DNA of 64,000 nt, from positions 186,001 through 250,000 of the forward strand of contig NZ_JASJOR010000007.1 in the NCBI RefSeq assembly GCF_030068545.1, in the 5' to 3' direction. A program made the position numbers and the translations under genes. The stretch is from Xanthocytophaga flava (lineage in GTDB: Bacteria; Bacteroidota; Bacteroidia; Cytophagales; 172606-1). The notes below the pieces were generated by a model. That model searched no databases. It worked only from the letters and a program-made list of their open reading frames with translations, and was not told the origin of the DNA. Every line of letters starts with the position of its first letter. Positions within the stretch are counted from its first letter, which is position 1. Positions 1 through 8,500 of this stretch are shown piece after piece.

Positions 1-65
1 ATATGCATTGATATTTTATGTCTGCACCATCATAAACTTATTTGCTATTCTATTGGGATCATTTT

Positions 66-500
66 ATGAGAAAAATACTGATTTGTAGTACATTACTTGC
101 AGTTTTGATCGTAACTGGCAGTTGCAGCAAACAAACAGAACAGGCAGCAGGAGAAACGGTTGTAGCTGCTTCGGAAGCACCATACATGAAATTTGATGAA
201 GCTTCATTTGACTTTGGAGCTATTGAACAAGGGGCAGTAATAACTCACACCTTTGCCTTTACCAATACTGGCAAAACTCCTTTGATTATTGAACGAGCTG
301 TTGCTTCCTGTGGATGTACTGTACCGGACTGGCCTCGTGAGCCTGTGCCTCCAGGAGCAAAAAGTGAAATCAAAGTAGAATTCAATAGCCAGGGAAAAGC
401 AGGTCCTCAACAAAAAACGATTACTGTTTATGCCAATACACAGCCCAAAGAGTCTAAAGTTGTATTGGTTGGTGTAGTTAATGCAGTTCAGAATAACTAA
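66..500 (+). CDS. DUF1573 domain lipoprotein
   Basis: A 144-residue exported protein of the DUF1573 family, common in Bacteroidota; its biochemical role is not established. The N-terminus is a lipoprotein signal (MRKILICSTLL, then VTGSC) with the lipobox cysteine at residue 20. The rest is the Ig/ASH-like beta fold of the family, with the typical stretches FDFGAIEQG and ASCGCTVP. An in-frame TTG at 42 would add eight residues before the signal peptide; I prefer the ATG at 66 because it gives a clean signal sequence. It lies directly upstream of yajC in the same direction, an arrangement I know from other Bacteroidota. The family assignment is secure; the function is not. Confidence 0.88.
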   Translation: MRKILICSTLLAVLIVTGSCSKQTEQAAGETVVAASEAPYMKFDEASFDFGAIEQGAVITHTFAFTNTGKTPLIIERAVASCGCTVPDWPREPVPPGAKSEIKVEFNSQGKAGPQQKTITVYANTQPKESKVVLVGVVNAVQNN

Positions 501-535
501 TTGGCATAAGGATACCTTAGGCATTTACAAAATGG

Positions 536-543
536 TATCTTTG
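536..543 (+). promoter_or_regulatory. possible -7 element (TATCTTTG) before yajC
   Basis: TATCTTTG matches the Bacteroidota -7 consensus TAnnTTTG and lies 45 bases before the yajC start. I see no convincing TTTG -33 element at the usual spacing, so this is tentative. Confidence 0.35.
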
Positions 544-587
544 TGATACTTCTAATTCTTTTCAAATAAATAAACCTTCTAAAATCA

Positions 588-929
588 ATGAACTTTACAT
601 CTGTTTTATTGCAGGCAGCTGGCGGTGGCGGTGGTAGTACAATGCTTATATTGATGGGAGCCATGTTTGTGGTAATGTACTTCTTTATGATTCGTCCACA
701 ACAGAAACGCCAGAAAGATGCAGTTAAATTTCGCGACTCGCTGAAAAAAGGCGATATGGTAGTGACCATTGGTGGTGCACACGGTAAAGTAGTAGAAGTG
801 GATAATGATACTATTACACTGGATATTGATCGTGGTGTAAGAGTAAAATTTGAAAAATCTGCTATTTCTCAGGAATCAAGTAAAAAATATGCTCAAACTG
901 CTACAACAGAAGTAGCAGAGACTAAATAA
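588..929 (+). CDS. yajC: preprotein translocase subunit YajC
   Basis: Small inner-membrane accessory of the Sec translocon that associates with SecD/SecF. The 113-residue product has a glycine-rich N-terminus, one hydrophobic segment at about residues 18-34 and then the family hallmark RPQQKRQK. A KGDMVVTIGGAHGKV stretch follows, matching the conserved cytoplasmic beta domain. Length is normal for the family. It sits between the DUF1573 lipoprotein gene and a YbbR-domain gene, all on the plus strand with short gaps, so the block through coaE may be one transcript. Confidence 0.95.
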   Translation: MNFTSVLLQAAGGGGGSTMLILMGAMFVVMYFFMIRPQQKRQKDAVKFRDSLKKGDMVVTIGGAHGKVVEVDNDTITLDIDRGVRVKFEKSAISQESSKKYAQTATTEVAETK

Positions 930-993
930 TCCCTTATGTTACGTGTCAGATGGGTGTGCATGATATACCCATCTGATTACAAATCTGGCAGGA

Positions 994-1959
994 ATGATTG
1001 ATCAGAAAAATATTTGGCGTAAACTTCTCCGATCACTGGTAGTTACCCGCAGTGCTGAATTTCCGGTAGTTGCACTGTGTTTTCTTGCCGCCACAACATT
1101 CTGGTTTTTGAATGCTCTAAATAAAGAGTATACAACCAAGATTACCTATCCAATCGAATTTGAGTACAATAAAGAACAATTCGTTTCTACAGTTCCCCTC
1201 CCTTCACAGATTACACTCAATGTAACCGGCTATGGCTGGACTCTTCTGCGTAAAACATTGGGTATTGATACACAGCCTATTGTATATCACTTCGAAAATC
1301 CGCTGAAAACAGCTTTCATTACCAGACATGTATTATTACCTGCTGTAACTGAACAACTTAAAGAGGCCAAAATCAATTATATCGAAAATGACACTATTCC
1401 TGTAGCATTTGATAAAAAGATGCAACGGAAAGTAGCTTTACAGGTGGATAACCTTCAGCTGGAGCTAAAAGAAAATTATTTTATTACAGATACTGTACAG
1501 ATTTCACCTGATACTATCACCTTTGAGGGCCCTGCTCAATTTATCAAAGAACTTCCAGATCTGCTAATTATCAATGTGCCTGGTAAAAATATTGATGAGG
1601 ACTATGAAGAGGAAGTGACAATTAACTATACTCAGAATCCGTTGATTTCACTGAGTAGCGATAAAGTGACCGTGCGTTTTCGTGTACGTGAGTTTCTACA
1701 ACAGACCGTAGAGGTTCCTGTTGAGGCACTTCGCTTAGCATCTAATAAACTACTGCACTTACCTAATCAGAAAGTAGAAGTTGATTATTGGCTTTTACCT
1801 GAAGATGAACCTAAAACTACTGCTCAGAACTTTGGGGTAGTCGCTGATCTGTCCAAATGGAATAAGGCCGATTCTTCTATATCGTTAACCCTTATCAAAA
1901 AGCCTGACTGGGTGCGAAATGTAACTCTCCGCCCGGCTACGTTAAAACTGGTTAAGTAA
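994..1959 (+). CDS. YbbR-like domain protein (CdaR-like)
   Basis: A 321-residue membrane-anchored protein. One transmembrane helix at about residues 24-42 is followed by a long extracytoplasmic region of beta-rich YbbR-type repeats; the alternation of Q-x-S-P-D-T-I-T-F-E-G-P type strands is characteristic. In Firmicutes the YbbR protein CdaR modulates the diadenylate cyclase CdaA; no cyclase gene is next to it here, so a link to c-di-AMP is only inferred from the family. The gene lies between yajC and coaE, 64 and 34 bases from them, all co-directional. Confidence 0.8.
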   Translation: MIDQKNIWRKLLRSLVVTRSAEFPVVALCFLAATTFWFLNALNKEYTTKITYPIEFEYNKEQFVSTVPLPSQITLNVTGYGWTLLRKTLGIDTQPIVYHFENPLKTAFITRHVLLPAVTEQLKEAKINYIENDTIPVAFDKKMQRKVALQVDNLQLELKENYFITDTVQISPDTITFEGPAQFIKELPDLLIINVPGKNIDEDYEEEVTINYTQNPLISLSSDKVTVRFRVREFLQQTVEVPVEALRLASNKLLHLPNQKVEVDYWLLPEDEPKTTAQNFGVVADLSKWNKADSSISLTLIKKPDWVRNVTLRPATLKLVK

Positions 1960-1993
1960 CAAGCCTGTACTTACTATAATCATCAAAGAATCT

Positions 1994-2611
1994 ATGACAC
2001 AGAAATCTGCCTTACGGATTGGAATTACAGGAGGAATGGGCTGTGGGAAAAGTATTGTGAGCCGTATATTTCATACATTGGGAATACCGGTTTATGATGC
2101 CGACTCACGGGCAAAATGGTTAATGAATCATGATCCTGTGCTGAAAGATAAAATCAGAGAGGCATTTGGCAAAGAATCCTATTCAGAAGATGGTTCTTTC
2201 AATAGAGATTATATTACAACCCATGTTTTTCGGGATGAAGAAAAGGTAAAGAAGATGAATAGTCTGGTACACCCACAGGTAGGAATTGATTATAAGAACT
2301 GGCAACAACACTATGCAGCCAGTCCTTATACATTGAGGGAAGCAGCTTTGCTTTTTGAAGCAAATGCTTATAAAGATCTGGATGCTGTAATTGTTGTAAC
2401 AGCACCCTTGGAATTACGTATTCAACGCATCCTGCAACGTGATCCACACCGTACAGAGGCAGATACCCGCTCCATTATTGCCAAACAAATGCCTGAGGAT
2501 GAAAAGGCCCGCCGAGCTAACCATCTTATCAAAAATGATGAGACAAAATTAATCATTCCTCAGGTACTCGAACTACATACACTTTTTACAAAGCGTTACT
2601 TGGACTCTTAA
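1994..2611 (+). CDS. coaE: dephospho-CoA kinase
   Basis: Catalyses the last step of coenzyme A synthesis, ATP-dependent phosphorylation of the ribose 3'-hydroxyl of dephospho-CoA in the cytoplasm. The P-loop GGMGCGKS is at residues 13-20. DADSRAKW and a VHPQV stretch follow as in other CoaE proteins, as does the lid region around LRIQRILQRD. Length (205 residues) is normal. It ends 13 bases before the convergent moaCB gene; I see no strong terminator in that gap. Confidence 0.95.
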   Translation: MTQKSALRIGITGGMGCGKSIVSRIFHTLGIPVYDADSRAKWLMNHDPVLKDKIREAFGKESYSEDGSFNRDYITTHVFRDEEKVKKMNSLVHPQVGIDYKNWQQHYAASPYTLREAALLFEANAYKDLDAVIVVTAPLELRIQRILQRDPHRTEADTRSIIAKQMPEDEKARRANHLIKNDETKLIIPQVLELHTLFTKRYLDS

Positions 2612-2624
2612 GTCATTCTGTAAA

Positions 2625-3572
2625 TTAGTGGCCTTCGCCTTCAATCATATTCCGGCTATGAAATACCTGAGGTACTATAGCATCCAATGATTCCTGTACG
2701 CCTTTGGTACTACCTGGTAACGTAATAATCAACGATTTACCGGCAACACCAGCTACTCCTCTTGACAGCATGGCTGTAGGAGTACGCATCTGACCATGTA
2801 CACGGATAGCTTCTGAAATACCTATTGCTTCACGTTCTATTATAGCTTTTGCAGCTTCTACAGTACAGTCTTTAGGACCAAATCCTGTGCCTCCGGTTGT
2901 AAAGATAAAAGGAACCTGCTGGCCTACCCACTGCTGAAGCTTTGCTTTGATTTGCTGAACATCGTCTGGAACAATCTGGTAATCGATTGTTTCAACATCA
3001 AATCCGGCCAGTATCTCTTTGATTTTTAAACCAGATAAATCTTCCCGTTTGCCGGAAGCGGTTGTGTCTGAACAAACCAGCACTGCTGCCGTATTTTTAT
3101 GGATGAATTTCTTCCGGTCTGATTTGCCTCCTGTTTTCTTAAGTAATTTGACAGACGTAATTTCAATCTCTGTATCATCCAACGGTTTTAGCAAATCATA
3201 TATAGTAAGGGCAGCTACAGAAACTGCTGTCAGCACCTCCATTTCTATTCCGGTCCGCCCTATCGATTTACCTTCACAATAAACAATCACACCATAACAT
3301 CCTTGTAAATCTCTGAATTCCTCCGGTTGGTTGGTGTTGTCCAGATAATCATAAGTGATAGTCATCCCATCTATAGAAACAGGGTGACAATGTGGAATAA
3401 GATTGTGAGTATTCTTAGCAGCTAAAAAGCCTGCAGCCTTAGCTATATCAAATAAATTTCCTTTGGGTAATTTGTCAGCTTTTACCAGGTTAAGTGTTTC
3501 CTGGCTACACAGTACTACCCCTGTGGCTTTGGCTGTACGAAGAGAAATTTGTTTGGAAGATATGTCACGCAT
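2625..3572 (-). CDS. moaCB: bifunctional molybdenum cofactor protein MoaC-MoaB
   Basis: A 315-residue fusion. Residues 1 to about 155 are MoaC, which converts the MoaA product into cyclic pyranopterin phosphate; hallmark stretches are NLIPHCHP (57-64) and GRTGIEMEVLTAVSVAAL (105-122). Residues about 160-315 are a MoaB/MogA domain, which binds or adenylylates molybdopterin, with the TTGGTG loop at 225-230 and GPKDCTVEA after it. Such fusions are recorded in Bacteroidota. The MoaA gene that makes its substrate lies 450 bases away on the opposite strand, with a small membrane-protein gene between. The cofactor is probably used by the sulfite-oxidase-like enzyme at 28.5 kb. The ATG at 3572 gives a standard MoaC N-terminus. 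Confidence 0.93.
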   Translation of the reverse strand: MRDISSKQISLRTAKATGVVLCSQETLNLVKADKLPKGNLFDIAKAAGFLAAKNTHNLIPHCHPVSIDGMTITYDYLDNTNQPEEFRDLQGCYGVIVYCEGKSIGRTGIEMEVLTAVSVAALTIYDLLKPLDDTEIEITSVKLLKKTGGKSDRKKFIHKNTAAVLVCSDTTASGKREDLSGLKIKEILAGFDVETIDYQIVPDDVQQIKAKLQQWVGQQVPFIFTTGGTGFGPKDCTVEAAKAIIEREAIGISEAIRVHGQMRTPTAMLSRGVAGVAGKSLIITLPGSTKGVQESLDAIVPQVFHSRNMIEGEGH

Positions 3573-3667
3573 AAGAGCAAAATCAAGTGTTTACTAGAAT
3601 AAATATATTGTCAACAAATACTATCTACTACAACTACAAAGTGAAAAACAAGCTTTCGAAGAGTTAT

Positions 3668-3940
3668 TTAAACTGCTAGGAGTTTATATACTACATAGCC
3701 GGTTGGGAGTAATTCAAACAGAATCAGGCCTGCGAAAATAGCAGATTTATGCTGAATTTCTTTTCTGCGAAGATTTATCACAAAAAATTGCAATAGCGCA
3801 TAATATATTGTTGCCCCCATCATTATACTCATAAATATAGTATTGCCTCTTTGTTGAACATCCATTCGGCAAAAGTTAAAGAGTATAATAAAACAAACAA
3901 CCAGCAGGAACCAGTTATAGTAATAAAGTAGTTTTAGCAT
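3668..3940 (-). CDS. small hydrophobic membrane protein, unknown
   Basis: A possible 90-residue protein starting MLKLLYYYNWF, with three hydrophobic stretches at about residues 8-24, 37-53 and 66-87, separated by basic or polar loops. I do not recognise the family. The reading frame stays open upstream into the opposite strand of moaA, but that extension has no membrane-protein character, so I use the ATG at 3940. This leaves an 84-base divergent promoter space before moaA. It could form a transcript with moaCB, 95 bases downstream. Support is the codon pattern, regular spacing of helices and its fit in an otherwise empty gap. Confidence 0.55.
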   Translation of the reverse strand: MLKLLYYYNWFLLVVCFIILFNFCRMDVQQRGNTIFMSIMMGATIYYALLQFFVINLRRKEIQHKSAIFAGLILFELLPTGYVVYKLLAV

Positions 3941-4024
3941 AAAAGTCACTGTGCTTATCAGAGTAGCATATAAAGAAATGCAAAAAAAATGTAACTTCGT
4001 TATTTCATACCAGAAAGAACGCTT

Positions 4025-5008
4025 ATGACTGAAATTACAGATATTTATGGGAGAGCATTTAAGACCTTGCGGGTAAGCCTGACCAATACCTGTAATCTGG
4101 GATGTGTCTATTGTGTGGATGAATCTGACCAAAACCGTTTTCAGAAGCAGGATATTCTTTCTTCAAATGAGCTTCTTACTCAAAAAGCTCTTTCCGTTAA
4201 TGAATTTATTGAAGTAATCCGTTCACTACATGAAGTGCTTGGCCTGGAGACTGTCCGGTTGACAGGAGGAGAGCCTACCTTATACCGTGATTTGGTTCCA
4301 CTAATGAAAGGAATCCAGGGGATTGGGATCTCTGCAATTAAAATGACTACCAATGGATATCTGCTTAGTCACAAAATTGAGCAGTATGCCGCAGCCGGCC
4401 TTACTTCTCTGAATATCTCTCTGGATGCGATAGAACCCGAGCCTTTTTTTCAGATGAGCCGGAGACGTAATATCCAAAAAATTCTGGATGGTATAGTACG
4501 AGCTGTAGAACTAGGGTTGGAGGTAAAGATCAATTGTGTGGTAATGAAAGGTATGAATGAGCATCAGATTATGCCACTACTTAACTTTGCACAAAGATAC
4601 AACATCCGCATTCGCTTTCTGGAACTTATGCAGATGGGACATCTGTATGGCAACTTTGAAGAATACTTTTTCTCAGAACAGGATATTCTGGATGTGATTG
4701 CTGCACAGACGTCCTTTGTAGCTTTACCAAGAGATCCTTCTGCTACGGCTAAATACTGGGAGTTGGCAAATGGATATCAGTTTGGTATTATATCCAATGA
4801 ATCAGACCCTTTCTGTAACGATTGCAACCGGCTCCGGGTAGATAGCTATGGAAATATTTATGGATGTCTTAGTGAGAATACTTCTATTCCTGTGTACGAG
4901 CATCTGAATGAGCCTGACATAATGGAAGAAAAATTACGGCAGGCTCTGAGCCAGAAGAAGAAGAAATTTTCCGGAAGTACTCTCTCTATGCTTGCGATTG
5001 GAGGGTAA
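4025..5008 (+). CDS. moaA: GTP 3',8-cyclase MoaA
   Basis: Radical SAM enzyme that converts GTP to 3',8-cyclo-7,8-dihydro-GTP, the first step of molybdenum cofactor synthesis. The SAM-cluster motif CNLGCVYC holds Cys23, Cys27 and Cys30. The SAM-binding TGGEPTLY is near residue 80. The second cluster uses FCNDCNRL and a later GCLS (Cys264, Cys267, Cys281). The protein ends in Gly-Gly, needed in MoaA for activity. At 327 residues it has the usual length. It is divergent from the small membrane gene and moaCB, which encodes the next pathway step. Confidence 0.96.
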   Translation: MTEITDIYGRAFKTLRVSLTNTCNLGCVYCVDESDQNRFQKQDILSSNELLTQKALSVNEFIEVIRSLHEVLGLETVRLTGGEPTLYRDLVPLMKGIQGIGISAIKMTTNGYLLSHKIEQYAAAGLTSLNISLDAIEPEPFFQMSRRRNIQKILDGIVRAVELGLEVKINCVVMKGMNEHQIMPLLNFAQRYNIRIRFLELMQMGHLYGNFEEYFFSEQDILDVIAAQTSFVALPRDPSATAKYWELANGYQFGIISNESDPFCNDCNRLRVDSYGNIYGCLSENTSIPVYEHLNEPDIMEEKLRQALSQKKKKFSGSTLSMLAIGG

Positions 5009-5026
5009 AGTGCCAATCACATGTAA

Positions 5027-5437
5027 TCAAATTTTTGGAATCAACTGGCGGTTCATTACAACGGCTTCTCCTGTTGTTACAACCTTCTGTGTTTCCACCT
5101 CGATGATTTTGGTTTCAATTCTGGCAGATGACTTGGGAAGGATCTCCAATACAGTGAACACAGCCTGATAGGTAACTCCTACTACCATTGGTTGTACAAA
5201 ATCCATAGATTGTTTTAAATAGATACTTCCTTCGCCTGGAAACTGGGTACCCAATACTTTGGAGAATACACTGCCTCCCAGAAAACCATGAATGATTGGT
5301 TTACGAAATATGGTCTTTGCGGCAAACTCTGCATCCAGGTGTAAAGGATTGGTATCACCTGTCACTGTAGCAAAAGCTTCTACATCTTTTTGTGAAAAAG
5401 AAAAGTCATGTGTATATATCTGATTAACCTCTAGCAT
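5027..5437 (-). CDS. MaoC-like (R)-hydratase
   Basis: A 136-residue hot-dog-fold protein of the MaoC dehydratase group. The hydratase motif is clear: FATVTGDTNPLHLD supplies the catalytic Asp/His, followed by RKPIIHGFLGGSVFSKVLG. Relatives hydrate trans-2-enoyl-CoA to (R)-3-hydroxyacyl-CoA; the substrate here cannot be told. It is convergent with moaA with an 18-base gap, and lies downstream of the large receptor gene, from which it is separated by a good terminator, so it is probably transcribed separately. Confidence 0.85.
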   Translation of the reverse strand: MLEVNQIYTHDFSFSQKDVEAFATVTGDTNPLHLDAEFAAKTIFRKPIIHGFLGGSVFSKVLGTQFPGEGSIYLKQSMDFVQPMVVGVTYQAVFTVLEILPKSSARIETKIIEVETQKVVTTGEAVVMNRQLIPKI

Positions 5438-5477
5438 ATAACTGTTTCTGATTTTTTAGATTGAAGGGGTAAAAGTA

Positions 5478-5507
5478 AAAAGTCCTCGTGTAAATAACAG
5501 CGAGGAC
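5478..5507 (-). terminator. Rho-independent terminator of the large receptor gene
   Basis: Read on the minus strand, a 7-bp stem (GTCCTCG / CGAGGAC) with a 12-base loop is followed directly by TTTTTACTTTT. It lies 30 bases past the stop codon of the 1331-residue receptor gene. Confidence 0.75.
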
Positions 5508-5536
5508 CTGGATTTTTAACAATTACCGAGCCTTAC

Positions 5537-8500
5537 TCAGGCTTTGGTTTCTGTCTTTTCGTATACTGCCAGTTTGGCTTTTAATTCTTCAATCTGTTGC
5601 AATTGTATTTCTTTATCTTGTATAAGCTCTCCAAATTTTTTCTCAGTCTGAGATCTTTCTGTAATGTCTTTGGAATATACTGCAATTGCTGTTACTGTAC
5701 CTTGTGCATTGCGAACCGGCACATAATTGATTATTAAATGGATTGGATTACCTTGAATTACCATTTCAATATATTCTTCAAACTGTTCACCTGAGAAAGC
5801 TCTTTCATATCTGGATTTTTCTTCTGCATTGTTCAGGAAGCCCAAAATGTCAAATCCTTTTTCCATCTTTATACCCATCTCTTCAAATTTGGCTGCAAAT
5901 ATTTTATTGAAAGAAAGTATTTTGTAATACCCATCAATAATTGCAATGGAATCAGTGCTCACATCAATAATATTGGTTAAGCATCTTTCTTTTTCCTGTA
6001 CTTCCATCAGCATCCGATGCATTTCTTCTTGTGTAGCGGCTAGTTCTTCCATGTTCTGGCGTAACTCTTCTTCTTGTGCTTTGAGTTCTTCTGCCTGGCT
6101 TTGTGCTTCTTCTAGTAATCGTTCAGCTTGTTGTTTGGCTACTATGGTTTCCGTTACTTCTTTGGCAAAAACAGCTGCTGCAACAATTTGCCCTTCATCA
6201 TCCCGAAGTGGGCTATAGGTTTGTACAAAAAACTGTTCGATACCATTCTCTTGCTCAAATTTCTCCATTATCTCAAAGAATTCTCCATTCAGTGCACGAT
6301 CATAGTATTTCTTGTAAACAGGTTTTTGTTTCTCAGTAAAGATGCTGAGGATATCAAACCCTTTTCCAACTTCTATGCCCGCTGTTCTGTATGTTTTCTT
6401 TACAAGTTCATTAGCCAGAACAACCTTATACTCCCGATCTATAGTAATAATAGAATCGTTTGTTGAATCAATCAGATCATTCATGAAAGCTTCCTTCTCT
6501 TGTACTTCTTTTAAGATACGATGTAATTCCTCTCTTTGTGAATTAAGCTCTTCTGTTTGTTCCTGACTTTCTTTCAACAATTGTTCTGTTTGTTGTTGCA
6601 GTTTTAGTCTGTTGGTAATATCATGAGCAATCAGACTTACACCAATGATATTGCCTGTAGCATCTTTTAACGGATTAAATGATACCTGGAAGTCCAGATC
6701 AAAATGATGTCGGTGGGGAACATCTACTTTTTCACCGCCAAATGCTTTGAGATATGGCGCTTTGAACCTTTTCTCCTCTTCTTCTCCTTTTTGTCTTGCC
6801 ATCTCCAGAAGGTCTGAACCTGCTTCCACAGGGAAACCATATTTTCCAAATTTTTCCTTAAAGGCATTATTGGCCAGTACAATTTTGAAATCCTGATCAA
6901 TGGTCAGCAAGCTATCAGGAAGTCCTTCAATAATATCGTTGTAATACGTCTTCTGATCATTGATTTTTTGAAGCTGCTTTGCCATTTCTTCCTGATTACC
7001 AGAAAGTTCTTCCATACTCTGACGGAGTACTTCTTCTTGAGCCTGAAGCATTTCTGCTTGTTCGCTGGCTGCATTTTTGGCTTTTGTAATTTCTGTTACA
7101 TCCTGAGCAAATATGGCAATCGAAATAACTTCACTGTGTTCGTTTTGAATAGGAGTGAAGGTAAAGTTAATATACCTATCCATATCCTGAAACTGATAGT
7201 GTTCATGAAGCTCTACTGTTTCACCTGCAAAGGTACGGGCATAAATAGCTTTGTGTTTCGGTTGTTCTTCGGGTGAAAGCAGAGTTGTGATATCAAACCC
7301 TTTGTCAACCTCAAACCCCATGTGTTTGTAATTCGCTTTCAACGCAGCATTGGCGCTAATGACCCTCAGATCTTTGTCGATAGTGACAATCATATCTTTA
7401 GAAACATCCAGAATAGTAGACATATAGCGTTCTTTCTCCTGCACCTGAGTCATTACCAAACGCATCTCCTCCTGGGTAGCCTCTAATTCTTCCATATTCT
7501 GACGCATCTCCTCTTCCTGGGCCTTAAGTTGTTCAGTCTGACTTTGAGCCTCTTCCAGCAATCGTTCTGCCTGCTGCTTAGCTACAACCATATCTGTAAT
7601 ATCTTTTCCAAAAACAGCAGCTGCAACAATTTGTCCTTCGTCATTACGGATAGGACTATAGGTAAGCGAAAAATGTTGGATAACTTTATCCAGCTCATAT
7701 TTCTCTATAACTTCAAAAAAATCACCTTTCAATGCCCGCTGATAATATCCTCTGTATACAGGCTTTTGCTCATCTGTAAAGACATCCAGAATAGGAAAAC
7801 CTTTATCTACATTCAAACCGTAGGGTTTATAAGTATCCTGAATCTTTTTATTGCAAACAATAATTTTATAGTCATGGTCAATTGTGAGGATAGAATCATT
7901 TGTAGAAGAGATCAGATCGCTCATAAATGCTTCTTTCTCCTGCACTTCTTTCAAGATCCTTTGCACTTCCTCCTGAGTAGCAGCCAATTCTTCGAGGTTC
8001 TGACGCATTTCTTCCTCCTGCGATTTCATTGCTTCTGTCATTTGCTGGCTCTGTACCAGCAACCGATTGGTGCGATCTACAACTCTGGCATTTGAGAACG
8101 TGGAAGCAATACTCTCTGCTACCTTTTCCGCAAACTGAATCTCATGAGGCTGAAAATCATGGAAAGACGCAATTTCAATGACTCCTTCTATTTTGTTTTC
8201 TACTTTCAGTGGAATTAATAGCAAGTATCTTGGATTAGAATCTCCAAGTCCTGAGGTAATACGGAGATAATGATCCGGAATATCCCTCAGATATGTGGTC
8301 ATTCCTTCCAACCATACCTGGCCAATCAAACCCTGTCCTGGCAATATTTCTCTCTCCTGAAATTTCTTACGGTTATAAGCATAACAGGATTTGAGTTGTA
8401 GATAAGGATTAGGAGTATCTTCATTTTCAATAATGAATAGACCGCCCTGATTAGCGTTCATATATTTAACCATCTGTTGGATGATCTTATCTGATAAGAT

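Noticed and set aside
3941..4132. N-terminal extension of the small membrane protein into the moaA region
   Set aside because: It is antisense to the conserved moaA cysteine motif and lacks membrane-protein character; the ATG at 3940 is better.
7529..8095. 188-codon open frame on the plus strand inside the large receptor gene
   Set aside because: Antisense shadow of the PAS/coiled-coil coding sequence; its product is a low-complexity Leu/Phe/Cys mix with no domain, and similar shadows recur at each repeat of the linker.
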